Assembly (NCBI GenBank): GCA_017472665.1
Contig: JAFUOS010000010.1
Span: 1 to 52,463 of the forward strand
Length of the DNA stretch: 52,463 bases
Reading direction: 5' to 3'
Source: Tyzzerella sp.
Lineage (GTDB): Bacteria; Bacillota; Clostridia; Lachnospirales; Lachnospiraceae
In this document: piece by piece, positions 40,549 to 50,200 of the stretch
Layout of the letters: each line of letters opens with the position of its first letter
Numbering within the stretch: position 1 is the first letter of the stretch
Translations under genes and position numbers: made by a program
Notes under the pieces: generated by a model
Told to the model about the DNA's origin: nothing
Seen by the model: the letters and a program-made list of their open reading frames with translations, nothing else
Database searches by the model: none

Positions 40549-41853
40549 TCATGACAACCCAAAAAAGTAACTCAACACATCTTTCAATGCGCTTCCATAG
40601 GTGATTTCTTTCATATCTTCAGCAGCGACAATATCCACTCTTCCAAGTTCCTTACCATCTAGATAATATTTTGCTTCCCCCAACTTTTGACCCTTTTTAA
40701 TCGGTGCCTTTATATCCTCTTGAATTTCTACCTTCCTTTCAATCGCACTCACATTTGCACCTGTTGTATCCACATATGCAAATGACGATTTTTGTTTTGC
40801 TTTTACCACTTTTTCAACGCCTCGCTTCACTGCAACAGGTTCCACAGTTGGCGCTGTTTCTTCCTCATATTTATTGCATTTTCCAAAGCCATAAGACAGC
40901 AATTTGACTGCGTCTGCATTCCGGGTCTTGCTGTCATCTGCCGCCATGATTACCGCAATTAATTCCGTACCGTCTTTCTCCGCTGTTGCAGAAATACAGA
41001 ATTTCGCCTGACTGGTAGAGCCCGTTTTTAATCCGGTTGCATATTCATAATGTCGGACCAGCTTATTTGTATTGGTAAGACCAAATTCCGTGGAGCCTTT
41101 CTTTGTGGTATGGATGATGTTTTCCTGCCAAATCATGCAGTAGTCACGAATCTGTGGGTATTTCGTAATGAGTTCCCGTGACATCAAGGCGATATCTCTC
41201 GCTGTTGTTAAATGTCCGTCTGCATCTAATCCATTACAGTTTATAAAATGAGTATTGGCCATCCCAAGGCCTTCCGCCCTCTGATTCATCTGTGAGACAA
41301 ATTCCTCTTCACTTCCGCATATGTACTCTGCCATCGTCACACAGGCGTCATTGGCACTGGCTACAGAAATGCATTTTATTAACGTTTCTACCGTCTGTAC
41401 TTCTCCTGGTTCCAAATAAACCTGCGAACCGCCCATAGAGGCCGCATATTCCGAGGTCGTTACCTCATCTTCTAATTTAATTTTCCCTGCTTCTAATGCA
41501 TCAAAAATAAGAAGTAATGTCATAATTTTTGTAACACTGGCAGGCGGTCTCTTAGAATCTGCATCCTTCTCATAAATTATTTGGCCTGTGGAAGCTTCCA
41601 TGAGAATGGCTGACGGTGCAGATAATTCTACTGACGCTGCCTCCTCTGCAGCCTCTCCCGTAGTCTCTCCTGTCGTTTCTTTCGTCGTCTCCTCTATTGT
41701 CATTTCTTCTGCCGTTCCTGTCGCATCCTCTGTGCCCTCACTCGTAGTTTCACTTGTCATCTCTATCGTTGCCGCTTCTGCATTTCCCTGTGCAAGCACA
41801 GGCTGCGCACACAATACCACACCCAGCAATATGGCCAACAATCGTTTCATCAT
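40549..41853 (-). CDS. D-alanyl-D-alanine carboxypeptidase (DacF-like)
   Basis: 434 residues (a second ATG, 41850, is equally placed). Signal peptide MMKRLLAILLGVVLCAQPVLA. Residues about 25-75 form a low-complexity Thr/Glu linker with repeated ETTGE units. Peptidase S11 motifs: SVTK (S106, K109), SAN (166-168), KTG (276-278). A C-terminal PBP5-like beta domain follows. It trims the terminal D-Ala from peptidoglycan stem peptides at the outer membrane face. No C-terminal amphipathic anchor is obvious beyond ALKDVLSYFFGLS. Confidence 0.94.
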   Translation of the reverse strand: MMKRLLAILLGVVLCAQPVLAQGNAEAATIEMTSETTSEGTEDATGTAEEMTIEETTKETTGETTGEAAEEAASVELSAPSAILMEASTGQIIYEKDADSKRPPASVTKIMTLLLIFDALEAGKIKLEDEVTTSEYAASMGGSQVYLEPGEVQTVETLIKCISVASANDACVTMAEYICGSEEEFVSQMNQRAEGLGMANTHFINCNGLDADGHLTTARDIALMSRELITKYPQIRDYCMIWQENIIHTTKKGSTEFGLTNTNKLVRHYEYATGLKTGSTSQAKFCISATAEKDGTELIAVIMAADDSKTRNADAVKLLSYGFGKCNKYEEETAPTVEPVAVKRGVEKVVKAKQKSSFAYVDTTGANVSAIERKVEIQEDIKAPIKKGQKLGEAKYYLDGKELGRVDIVAAEDMKEITYGSALKDVLSYFFGLS

Positions 41854-41910
41854 AGACGCTCCGCACCTTTATCGATTACTACCAGTGTATGAATCCCATT
41901 TTCAAAATAT

Positions 41911-41945
41911 GACAAAAGGCAACTACGCATATGCGTAGCCGCCTT
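41911..41945 (-). terminator. Terminator after the CofE-like gene
   Basis: CTACGCATATGCGTAG is a perfect 16-base palindrome, enclosed by AAGGC/GCCTT with a two-base internal loop; TTTTG follows on the minus strand. Confidence 0.75.
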
Positions 41946-41972
41946 ACTTGCATTCCCATTATCCATCTCAAT

Positions 41973-43163
41973 CTAGTTTGTATAGTTATCAAAATATCCC
42001 TGTACCAAAACAACTGGTGTGCCTTTATCTCCAGAACCACTTGTAAGGTCACATAAAGAACCAATCAAATCTGTCAACTGTCTCGGAGTCGTTCCCTGAG
42101 AAGCCATATCTCCTACCAAGTTGCTATTCTTTTCTTTAATACGCTTTGAAATCGCTTCTTTTAAAGCTTCCCCGCTTAAGTCTGCAAAATCATTGTCTGC
42201 AAGATATTTTAATTTCAATTCGTTTGGTGTCCCTACCAAACCTGTTGTGTATGCTGGTGATACTACAGGGTCAGCTAATTCCCATATTTTTCCTTGTGGA
42301 TCTTTGAAAGCACCGTCCCCGTAAACCATAACTTCCACGTGTTTTCCTGTCTTGTCTAAAATTTGTTTTTGAATATTTTCTACCAATTCAAAACATTCTT
42401 TCGGAAATAGCTTAATCGTATCTTCTGTAGATTTGTTGGAACCAAGAAGACCATATTTTGTGTTGTATCCACTTCCGTTAACAGGGGCAGTCATAATATC
42501 ATCTAAGCCACATACTCTCTCTGCACCGTTTTCTTTCAAAATACGTTTTGTTCTTGCACGTGTATGGATATCGCAAGTTAATACGTTCTTTGTATAATCT
42601 AAGATCACCCTTGGATTGTTTGCAAAAATAATTTCAACCTCTGCGCCAGTTTCTCTGATTAAGTTACCGTAATATTCCACATAATCAACACCGGTAAATT
42701 CGTGTTTATTTTCACCGAATAATTCTCTGTATTTTTCTAAGGTTAAAACATCGCTGTATGGATTGATACCTGTATCATCTAACTGATCATAAGTTAACAA
42801 CGCATTTCCAACTTCATCACTCGGGTAGCTGAGCATTAATACCACTTTTTTCGCTCCCATTGCAATCCCTTTTAAGCAGATTGCGAAACGATTTCTTGAC
42901 AGAATTGGAAAAATCACTCCGATGGTTTCTCCGCCCAGTTTTACTTTAACATCTTCTGCTATTGCTTGAACAGATGCGTAATTTCCTTGTGCTCTGGCAA
43001 CGATAGATTCTGTCACTGAAATAACATCTCTGTCTCTTAATTCAAATCCTTCGCTTTCTGCTGCGCCTAAAACACTTTCTACAACAATGTCTGCTAAATT
43101 ATCATTTTCTCGGATAATCGGACATCTGATACCTCTTGAAATTGTTCCTACTCTTCTTTCCAT
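41973..43163 (-). CDS. CofE-like ligase (F420-0:gamma-glutamyl ligase family)
   Basis: 396 residues. GTISRGIRCPIIRENDNLADIVVE, then RDRDVISVTESIVARAQGN and NGSGYNTKYGLLGSNKSTED match the F420 gamma-glutamyl ligase fold. The family adds glutamate to a phosphate-containing cofactor in archaea and actinobacteria; Clostridia do not make F420, and their homologues are longer and of unknown substrate. It is probably an amide ligase acting on another acceptor. Monocistronic, with a terminator after it. Confidence 0.8.
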   Translation of the reverse strand: MERRVGTISRGIRCPIIRENDNLADIVVESVLGAAESEGFELRDRDVISVTESIVARAQGNYASVQAIAEDVKVKLGGETIGVIFPILSRNRFAICLKGIAMGAKKVVLMLSYPSDEVGNALLTYDQLDDTGINPYSDVLTLEKYRELFGENKHEFTGVDYVEYYGNLIRETGAEVEIIFANNPRVILDYTKNVLTCDIHTRARTKRILKENGAERVCGLDDIMTAPVNGSGYNTKYGLLGSNKSTEDTIKLFPKECFELVENIQKQILDKTGKHVEVMVYGDGAFKDPQGKIWELADPVVSPAYTTGLVGTPNELKLKYLADNDFADLSGEALKEAISKRIKEKNSNLVGDMASQGTTPRQLTDLIGSLCDLTSGSGDKGTPVVLVQGYFDNYTN

Positions 43164-43297
43164 GTGATCGTCTCCTACCTTTTATGTTTTTTTACTATAT
43201 ACCTACATTCCTTAAGAATCACAGAAGAATTATACTATATTTTGAAACTGATGTAAAATATTTTTTAAACAGTTCATCCCTATGGCAAATTTTATTG

Positions 43298-44866
43298 TCA
43301 CATAAGCGGCGCAACAAGTCTTAACGCGCTTCCAATAATCTTCTCCAAAATGTTTCTGGAACGAACACTCATCAACGTAACCTTTTCACATTTCTTCAAA
43401 GTTTCTTGGAAATCTCGCTCAATATCCCATACTACCGGATTGTTATAAATAAAAGCACCACATTCAAAATGATGATAAAAGCTGCGATAATCCAGATTAA
43501 TCGTACCCACCGTTGCAGTATCATTATCTGATACAAACACTTTTGCATGGACAAATCCAGGAGTGTATTCGTAAATCTGCACACCTGCTTCAATTAGTTC
43601 TTCATAATAGGTCTTCGCCAAGACAAACGCATACCACTTATCCGGAATATGAGGCATAATAATAATCACTTCAATTCCGCATTTTGCAGCAAAGGTCAGC
43701 GCTGTCACCATCTCATTGTCTAAAATCAGATACGGCGTCATAATATGCACATATTTTTTTGCGTGATTCAAAATATGAAAATAAACCTGTTCCCCGATGA
43801 TTTCTTTATCAAATGGACTATCTCCATATGGAAGCACAAATCCCAGTTCCCGCCTAATATCCAATGATTTCGGGGTTAAATATTTTGTATAGCTTTCTGG
43901 TTGTCTCTGGGTAATATTCCACATCTGTAAAAACAGAATAGTAAGGTTCTGCACTGCTTCGCCTTCTAACATAACAGCCGTATCTTTCCAATGTCCAAAA
44001 CGTTCTTTTGCATTGATATATTCATCTGCCAGGTTAATTCCACCAGTAAATCCGACTTTTCCATCAATCACACAAATTTTTCTATGATCTCGGTTATTCT
44101 GATAAGAAGACAGAACCGGTCTGACCGGACTGAAAACTTTGCACTTGATTCCATGCTTCCTCATATGCTTTTCGTAGCCATACGGAAGTGTCACCAGACA
44201 TCCCATGCCGTCATACATAAAGCGCACTTCCACACCAACCTTTGCCTTTTCGATCAAAATCTCCAAAACACTGTCCCACATTTCACCTTCTTCTACAATA
44301 AAATATTCCATAAAAATGAAATGCTCTGCTTTCTGTAACTGTTTCTTCAATTCTTCAAATTTTTCTTCTCCGTAAGCAAAATATTTAACTGCTGTATTAC
44401 GTTGAACGGGAAAAGCCAACTGATGGCTGAGATAATGGGCCAAATTGGCATTCGCAGGCTTTGATACTCGAAGTGACTCCAGTGCCTCTTCGTCCTGCTT
44501 CATGTACTCACACGTAGCTGTGCTGAGTTCTGAAAGCCTCCGCTCAATCATCCCAGCACCCGGCATAACCTTCATAAAGAGATAAAATGCCGTTCCAAAA
44601 AATGGCAACACAAAAATCAATAAAATCCACGTGATTTTAAATGCAGGATTACTTTTGCTATTGATAATGTAAATGACCGAAACCACCTCTAGAAGCAAAA
44701 AAGCGGCATCAATATACGCTTCATATTCTCTCAGGTTTGTCAAAGATATCCCAAAAATTGCAATCTGCAAAAGCAACAAAACTGCAAGCAGGGTTACTCT
44801 GCTGAAAACAAACTGAAAAATTCCTTTTTTCGCTTTTTTCACCGGCTTCAAATTTTTGTAATCCAT
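43298..44866 (-). CDS. cls: Cardiolipin synthase
   Basis: 522 residues from ATG 44866 (AAAGGA upstream). Two N-terminal membrane helices (residues about 20-70), a PLDc_N domain, and two phospholipase D HKD motifs: HRKICVIDGKVGFTGGIN and HAKVFVSDNDTATVGTINLD. It condenses two phosphatidylglycerols, releasing glycerol. The body matches bacterial Cls of about 480-520 residues. Gene lies between glnS and the CofE-like gene. Confidence 0.93.
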   Translation of the reverse strand: MDYKNLKPVKKAKKGIFQFVFSRVTLLAVLLLLQIAIFGISLTNLREYEAYIDAAFLLLEVVSVIYIINSKSNPAFKITWILLIFVLPFFGTAFYLFMKVMPGAGMIERRLSELSTATCEYMKQDEEALESLRVSKPANANLAHYLSHQLAFPVQRNTAVKYFAYGEEKFEELKKQLQKAEHFIFMEYFIVEEGEMWDSVLEILIEKAKVGVEVRFMYDGMGCLVTLPYGYEKHMRKHGIKCKVFSPVRPVLSSYQNNRDHRKICVIDGKVGFTGGINLADEYINAKERFGHWKDTAVMLEGEAVQNLTILFLQMWNITQRQPESYTKYLTPKSLDIRRELGFVLPYGDSPFDKEIIGEQVYFHILNHAKKYVHIMTPYLILDNEMVTALTFAAKCGIEVIIIMPHIPDKWYAFVLAKTYYEELIEAGVQIYEYTPGFVHAKVFVSDNDTATVGTINLDYRSFYHHFECGAFIYNNPVVWDIERDFQETLKKCEKVTLMSVRSRNILEKIIGSALRLVAPLM

Positions 44867-44889
44867 ATAAAATCCTTTCCTACTTTTAT

Positions 44890-44920
44890 AAAACAAGGGG
44901 CGAAAACTATCTTCCGCCCC
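44890..44920 (-). terminator. Terminator after glnS
   Basis: GGGGCGGAA pairs with TTTCGCCCC (9 bp, one G-T) followed by TTGTTTTA on the minus strand. Confidence 0.8.
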
Positions 44921-44930
44921 ATCACTTCTT

Positions 44931-46607
44931 TTATTTTGGTAATTTAAACGAACTCTTCAAGGATACAATTCGGTTAAATACCAATGCATCTGGTTTTGAA
45001 TCTTTTGCATCCACACAGAAATATCCATGTCGTACAAACTGGAAACTGTCATATGCTTTTGCGTCTTCAAAACTTGGTTCTAAATAGCATTCTTTTAATA
45101 CTGTCAATGAATTTGGATTTAAATTAAGTGATCCGTCTTCTTTATTATATACACCTTTTTCTTCATCCACAATATTTTCATACAAACGTACTTCTGCTTT
45201 TGTCGCATAAGCAGCCGGTACCCAGTGAATGGTTCCTTTTACTTTACGTCCGGTAAAGCCTGTTCCACATTTTGTTTCTGGATCGTAAGTACAGTGGATT
45301 TCTGTCACTTTTCCATTTTCGTCTTTTACAAAGCTTTCACATTTTACAAAATAAGCATGCATCAGACGTACTTCATTGCCTGGGAACAGTCGGAAATATT
45401 TCTTTGGTGGTTCTTCCATAAAGTCTTCTCTGTCAATATACAGTTCTCTACAGAATGGTACTTTTCTAAATCCGAGTTCTTCATTTTCCAAATTGTTTGC
45501 TACATCTAAATATTCAACCTGTCCTTCCGGATAGTTGTCGATAATCAATTTGATTGGATCTAACACTGCCATCATACGTGGCTTTTTCATCTTCAAATCT
45601 TCACGGATACAGTATTCTAACATCGCATAATCTACAGAACTATTGCTCTTTGAAACACCACACATTTCTACAAACATTTTCAAAGATTCTGGTGTGAATC
45701 CACGTCTTCTAAGTGCTGCAATAGATACAAGTCGTGGGTCATCCCATCCGTCTACGATACCGTCTTCTACCAATTTTTTAATGTATCTCTTTCCAGTTAC
45801 AACATTGGTCAAATACAATTTTGCAAACTCAATCTGTCTTGGAGCCGGATCAAATCCACATTCTTTTACAACCCAATCATAGAGTGGTCTGTGATCTTCA
45901 AATTCCAAAGTACAAATAGAATGAGTAATTTTCTCAATCGCATCTTCGATTGGATGTGCAAAATCGTACATTGGATAGATGCACCATTTATCTCCTGTAT
46001 TATGGTGTGTCATGTGAGCCACACGGTAAATAATCGGGTCGCGCATATTGATATTTGGTGATGCCATATCAATCTTTGCACGAAGTACTCTTTCACCGTC
46101 TTCAAATTCACCATTTTTCATAGCCTCGAACAACTCTAAGTTCTCTTCTACGGAACGGTCACGATATGGGCTGTTCTTTCCTGGTTCTGTAAGTGTTCCA
46201 CGATATTCACGAATCTCTTCCGGGGAAAGGTCACACACATATGCTTTGCCTTTTTTAATCAATTTCACTGCACATTCATACATTGCATCAAAATAGTCTG
46301 AAGCAAAGAATAAATTCTCTTTCCAGTCTGCGCCAAGCCATTGGATGTCTTCTTTGATGGACTCTACAAACTCAATCTTTTCTTTTGTTGGGTTTGTATC
46401 ATCGAAACGCATGTGGAATGTTCCATTGTATTTTTGTGCTAAGCCATAATTTAATAATATAGATTTGGCATGTCCAATATGCAGATATCCGTTTGGTTCC
46501 GGTGGAAATCTGGTACATACAGTGTCATACACACCTTCTCTTAAATCTTTTTCTATTTCCTGTTCGATAAAATTCTTCGAAACTACTTCTTTCTCGATTT
46601 CAGCCAT
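44931..46607 (-). CDS. glnS: Glutaminyl-tRNA synthetase
   Basis: 558 residues from ATG 46607, directly behind GAGGAGGG; the frame is open further upstream without a site. HIGH motif in [21 protein letters not shown]-type [18 protein letters not shown], and the anticodon-binding beta barrels of the C-terminal third. It charges tRNA-Gln directly with glutamine, which only some Clostridia do instead of, or beside, GatCAB. Confidence 0.97.
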   Translation of the reverse strand: MAEIEKEVVSKNFIEQEIEKDLREGVYDTVCTRFPPEPNGYLHIGHAKSILLNYGLAQKYNGTFHMRFDDTNPTKEKIEFVESIKEDIQWLGADWKENLFFASDYFDAMYECAVKLIKKGKAYVCDLSPEEIREYRGTLTEPGKNSPYRDRSVEENLELFEAMKNGEFEDGERVLRAKIDMASPNINMRDPIIYRVAHMTHHNTGDKWCIYPMYDFAHPIEDAIEKITHSICTLEFEDHRPLYDWVVKECGFDPAPRQIEFAKLYLTNVVTGKRYIKKLVEDGIVDGWDDPRLVSIAALRRRGFTPESLKMFVEMCGVSKSNSSVDYAMLEYCIREDLKMKKPRMMAVLDPIKLIIDNYPEGQVEYLDVANNLENEELGFRKVPFCRELYIDREDFMEEPPKKYFRLFPGNEVRLMHAYFVKCESFVKDENGKVTEIHCTYDPETKCGTGFTGRKVKGTIHWVPAAYATKAEVRLYENIVDEEKGVYNKEDGSLNLNPNSLTVLKECYLEPSFEDAKAYDSFQFVRHGYFCVDAKDSKPDALVFNRIVSLKSSFKLPK

Positions 46608-46642
46608 AGTAGCCCTCCTCAAATCCTTTACATTATCTTGAT

Positions 46643-46671
46643 ATTCTACCACAAATTGTATGTTTGAACAA
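46643..46671 (-). promoter_or_regulatory. glnS promoter
   Basis: TTGTTC, 17-base spacer, TAGAAT on the minus strand. Confidence 0.6.
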
Positions 46672-46735
46672 GGTATGTAACAAAAAAATGCCTAAAAGCC
46701 GAAACTTTCAAGCATCTTTTTGTGAAATAACCCGA

Positions 46736-46808
46736 AGCTGTCTAGGGGACTTGAACCCCCGACCTCCGCCTTACCAAGGCGACGCGCTACCGACTGCGCC
46801 AAGACAGC
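46736..46808 (-). tRNA. tRNA-Thr (anticodon GGU)
   Basis: 73-base cloverleaf. Acceptor GCTGTCT/AGACAGC, D-arm GCGC...GCGC, anticodon loop TTGGTAA giving GGT (reads ACC and ACU), and T-loop TTCAAGT. CCA is not encoded. It lies between sigH and glnS; a weak hairpin with a T-run (about 46682-46716) follows. Confidence 0.95.
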
Positions 46809-46865
46809 AAACTGTTAAAACAGTCCTTGCTTATACTACTATAAGATTTCCAAAATGTCAATGCA

Positions 46866-47489
46866 TTATTTGGAAGTTTCTTCGATTAATTCTGCAACTT
46901 TACCCTTGATTCGCTGTAATGCATTGTCTATCGACTTCGGACTTTTATCCAGCAGCTTTGCAATAGAACGGTAATCTTCTCCCATCAGATGCAAATGAAG
47001 CACTCTGCTCTCCAGGTCACTGAGCCTCTTTTTTAACCCTTGCTCCATCATCAAAAAATATTCTTTATCCAAAAACAAATCTTCCGGATTATTATCCTTT
47101 GCAGTTTGAAGCTGCTCGATGAGCGGCGACTGCTTTTCTTCTGTAGATTCATTTCCCGCATCATATAATGAAACATACGAATTCAATGGCATATGCTTCT
47201 GTCTCTGGGATAACTTGATTGCAGTATACATTTGTCTGGAAACGCACAAATCTGCAAAGCTGTAAAAAGATACCTCTTGATTTAAGTCATAATCCCTTAC
47301 CGCTTTGAATAAACCAATCATGCCCTCCTGAATCAAATCATCATTTTCACCGCCGAGCAAATACATCGCTTTTGCTTTCTTACGAACCATAAACTTGTAC
47401 TTATCCACAATATAGTCCGCAATTGCAGTATCTCCCGCGCGAAGATTACGAATCAACTGCTCGTCCGTCATCGTATTATATTTCTTCAT
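46866..47489 (-). CDS. sigH: RNA polymerase sporulation sigma factor SigH
   Basis: 207 residues. Sigma-70 region 2 is seen in DYIVDKYKFMVRKKAKAMYL, DDLIQEGMIGLFKAVRDYD and SFYSFADLCVSRQMYTAIK; region 4 in YRSIAKLLDKSPKSIDNALQRIK. It directs early sporulation and stationary-phase genes. Downstream of cysS-mrnC-rlmB as in Bacillus, although the usual yacP gene between rlmB and sigH is absent. Confidence 0.95.
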   Translation of the reverse strand: MKKYNTMTDEQLIRNLRAGDTAIADYIVDKYKFMVRKKAKAMYLLGGENDDLIQEGMIGLFKAVRDYDLNQEVSFYSFADLCVSRQMYTAIKLSQRQKHMPLNSYVSLYDAGNESTEEKQSPLIEQLQTAKDNNPEDLFLDKEYFLMMEQGLKKRLSDLESRVLHLHLMGEDYRSIAKLLDKSPKSIDNALQRIKGKVAELIEETSK

Positions 47490-47490
47490 A

Positions 47491-48243
47491 CTATTTTAAA
47501 CGTTGTCTTACGATTTCATATGCGAGCACACCTGCTGCCACAGATGCATTCAATGAATCGATATCACCTTTCATTGGAATCGATGCGATAAAGTCACATT
47601 TTTCTTTCACAAGACGGCTGACACCTTCTCCTTCATTTCCGATTACCAGTCCAATCGGTCCAGTCAGATTCAGGCGGTACATGCTCTCGCCGCCCATATC
47701 AGCACATACAAACCAAAGACCTCTGTCTTTTAATTCTTCCATCGTTTTCGCTAAGTTTGTCACTTTCGCAACTGGGGTGTAATTTAGTGCGCCTGCGGAT
47801 GTCTTTGCAACTGTCGCTGTTAATCCAACTGCACGATGTTTTGGAATGATGACTCCATGTGCTCCAGCCAAGTTTGCAGTACGAATAATTGCGCCAAGAT
47901 TATGCGGGTCTTCAATGTTGTCCAACAAAATAATAAATGGGTCTTCTCCTTTTTTCTCAGCTAATGCAAAGATGTCTTCAACATCTGAATATTCGTACGC
48001 CGCTGCATATGCAATCACACCTTGATGTTTCTTCGTTTCAGATAATTGGTCTAATCTTTCTTTTGTGACAAATTTCAAAATCGTGTCATGCTTTTTTGCT
48101 TCGCGGATAATCGTGCGGATTGGTCCATCCTGACACCCATCCAGTACAAACAGCTTGTCTATCGGTTTTCCTGAACGAAATGCTTCAATGACAGCATTTC
48201 GCCCTTCAATCACAAGACTTTTCACTTTTACTTCTTCACTCAT
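47491..48243 (-). CDS. rlmB: 23S rRNA (guanosine-2'-O-)-methyltransferase RlmB
   Basis: 250 residues. SpoU (SPOUT) methyltransferase with an N-terminal substrate-binding domain (VIEGRNAVIEAFRSGKPID) and three motifs: LLDNIEDPHNLGAIIRTA, LVIGNEGEGVSRLVKEKCD and IPMKGDIDSLNASVAAGVL. It methylates G2251 of 23S rRNA by E. coli analogy. Starts two bases before sigH ends its upstream spacer, in the conserved cysS operon. Confidence 0.95.
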   Translation of the reverse strand: MSEEVKVKSLVIEGRNAVIEAFRSGKPIDKLFVLDGCQDGPIRTIIREAKKHDTILKFVTKERLDQLSETKKHQGVIAYAAAYEYSDVEDIFALAEKKGEDPFIILLDNIEDPHNLGAIIRTANLAGAHGVIIPKHRAVGLTATVAKTSAGALNYTPVAKVTNLAKTMEELKDRGLWFVCADMGGESMYRLNLTGPIGLVIGNEGEGVSRLVKEKCDFIASIPMKGDIDSLNASVAAGVLAYEIVRQRLK

Positions 48244-48270
48244 GCTTTTCCCTTTCCTTCAGGCAGCACT

Positions 48271-48729
48271 TTACAATTCGTTTTGCTGCTCTGTATTCAA
48301 ACTGTCTAGCCCGATTTTCACTAAATCGAGCATTCGCTTCCACTCTTTTTTCAAGTACAGATATCCCAAAAGTGCTTCAAATCCAGTTGCTCTTCTGTAG
48401 TCAGTAATGGACTGGTTTTTTGCCGGTGAAATGGACTTCGCATTCCGCCCACGTTTATAAACTGCATGCTCTTCCTCTGTTAAATGTTCCTGCATGGTTC
48501 GCATCATAAGAGACTGCGTCGAAGCCTGAACCAACTGGCTTGTCTCCTTATGTAGTTTATTCACCTGCTTATTTCCATGATTAACTACAAGGCTCTTAAT
48601 AATCAAGTCGTAAATACTATCTCCTATATATGCCAATGTAAGAGGTGAATATGTGTGAATATCCACCTCTTCCATTTGAAATAGTTCATGCATATAGGAA
48701 TCAAACTCAAATCCTACGCTTTTTTCCAT
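48271..48729 (-). CDS. mrnC: Mini-ribonuclease 3
   Basis: 152 residues, an RNase III catalytic domain without the double-stranded RNA-binding domain. Signature LTLAYIGDSIYDLIIKSLVV with the catalytic Asp, and the second acidic region near LTEEEHAVYKRGRNAK. It matures 23S rRNA. Its start lies within the 3' end of cysS (16-base overlap), as in other Firmicutes. Confidence 0.93.
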   Translation of the reverse strand: MEKSVGFEFDSYMHELFQMEEVDIHTYSPLTLAYIGDSIYDLIIKSLVVNHGNKQVNKLHKETSQLVQASTQSLMMRTMQEHLTEEEHAVYKRGRNAKSISPAKNQSITDYRRATGFEALLGYLYLKKEWKRMLDLVKIGLDSLNTEQQNEL

Positions 48730-50120
48730 TTTACACCTTCACGAGTATCTTCTAAGATGATGCCCTTTTCTAATAATTCGTTACGGATTTCATCTGCTCT
48801 CTGGAAGTTTTTCGCTTTTCTCGCAGCCTGACGTTCTTCGATTAATTTTTCAATATCTTCTGCAAGCAATTCTTCTTCTTTTTCCACAATAAGTCCAAGA
48901 ACATCTGTTAATTTAAGGATAACGTCCAATAAACCTTGCAAATATTCTTTTGAGCTTTCTCCATTTGCTGTTGTATTTGCGTGTTTTACAAGTTCAAATA
49001 CTGAGGAGACTGCGTCTGCTGTATTAAAGTCATCATCCATGGCAGCTTCAAATCCAGCTACAAATTCGTTTGTCTTTTCTAATAATGCCTTTTCTTCTTC
49101 TTTTAATGTTTCTACGGTAGTTGCACCTAATAAATGTTTTAAGTTAGCCACTGCAGTCACAATACGGTCAAGACCATTCTTAGAAGCTTCCATCAAGTCT
49201 GCACTGAAATTCAATGGACTTCTATAGTGTGCGCTTAACATGAAGAAACGAAGCACTTGTAAATCGTATTGTTCACTGATTTCACGAACGGTTCTAAAGT
49301 TGCCAAGTGATTTTGACATCTTGTGATTATCAATGTTTAAGAATGCGTTGTGCATCCAGTATTTTGAAAATTCTTTGCCATTTGCTGCTTCACTCTGTGC
49401 AATTTCATTTTCGTGATGTGGGAATACTAAGTCTTCTCCACCTGCATGAATGTCGATTTGCTCTCCTAAATATTTCTTAGACATCACGGAGCACTCGATA
49501 TGCCATCCTGGACGGCCGTCGCACCATGGAGACACCCAAGCTGGCTCCCCTTCTTTTTTCGGTTTCCATAATACGAAATCCAATGGATCCTCTTTTTCGT
49601 CCTCTCCTGTTACCAAAAGAGAACGTCCGCCTGACTGTAAATCATCCAGATTTTTATGGGACAATTTTCCATAATCTTTAAATTGTCTTGTACGGAAATA
49701 TACTGTGCCATTCTTTTCGTATGCATATCCATCGTTGATTAATTTCTGGATCATTTCAATCATGCCACCGATTTCTTCGGTTGCCAGAGGATGTTTGGTA
49801 GCTGGTTTTACATTCATGCCAGCCATATCTTTTTTACATTCTTCAATGTATCTCTTAGAAATTACATCGGCAGTTGTACCTTCTTCAATCGCTTTTTTAA
49901 TAATCTTGTCATCTACATCTGTGAAGTTGGATACATAGTTTACATCGTATCCTTTATATTCAAAATAACGTCTCACGGTATCGAATACAATCATTGGTCT
50001 TGCATTTCCAATGTGAATGTAGTTATATACAGTAGGTCCGCATACATACATCTTTACTTTACCTTCTTCAACCGGTACGAATTCTTCTTTGCTTTTTGAT
50101 AATGTGTTATATACTTTCAC
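48714..50120 (-). CDS. cysS: Cysteinyl-tRNA synthetase
   Basis: 468 residues, GTG start 7 bases after GGAGG. HIGH motif in VYNYIHIGNARPM, zinc ligand Cys in YVCGPTVYN, KMSKS in HKMSKSLGNF, and ECSVMSKKYLGEQIDIHAGGEDL. It charges tRNA-Cys. First gene of cysS-mrnC-rlmB-sigH, with a consensus promoter and no T-box leader (only about 50 bases of 5' untranslated RNA). Confidence 0.97.
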   Translation of the reverse strand: MKVYNTLSKSKEEFVPVEEGKVKMYVCGPTVYNYIHIGNARPMIVFDTVRRYFEYKGYDVNYVSNFTDVDDKIIKKAIEEGTTADVISKRYIEECKKDMAGMNVKPATKHPLATEEIGGMIEMIQKLINDGYAYEKNGTVYFRTRQFKDYGKLSHKNLDDLQSGGRSLLVTGEDEKEDPLDFVLWKPKKEGEPAWVSPWCDGRPGWHIECSVMSKKYLGEQIDIHAGGEDLVFPHHENEIAQSEAANGKEFSKYWMHNAFLNIDNHKMSKSLGNFRTVREISEQYDLQVLRFFMLSAHYRSPLNFSADLMEASKNGLDRIVTAVANLKHLLGATTVETLKEEEKALLEKTNEFVAGFEAAMDDDFNTADAVSSVFELVKHANTTANGESSKEYLQGLLDVILKLTDVLGLIVEKEEELLAEDIEKLIEERQAARKAKNFQRADEIRNELLEKGIILEDTREGVKWKKA

Positions 50121-50171
50121 CCTGATTCCTCCTTATATATTCAAGTCTATCACTCGTGTTCGATTCCTTTT

Positions 50172-50200
50172 ATTATATATTCTCATAGTATTTCTGTCAA
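50172..50200 (-). promoter_or_regulatory. Promoter of the cysS-mrnC-rlmB-sigH operon
   Basis: Perfect consensus: TTGACA, 17-base spacer, TATAAT on the minus strand. The -35 overlaps the stop codon of the acetyltransferase gene. Confidence 0.85.

Noticed and set aside
50121-50196. T-box before cysS
   Set aside because: A consensus promoter sits about 50 bases from the start, leaving no room for a T-box leader.
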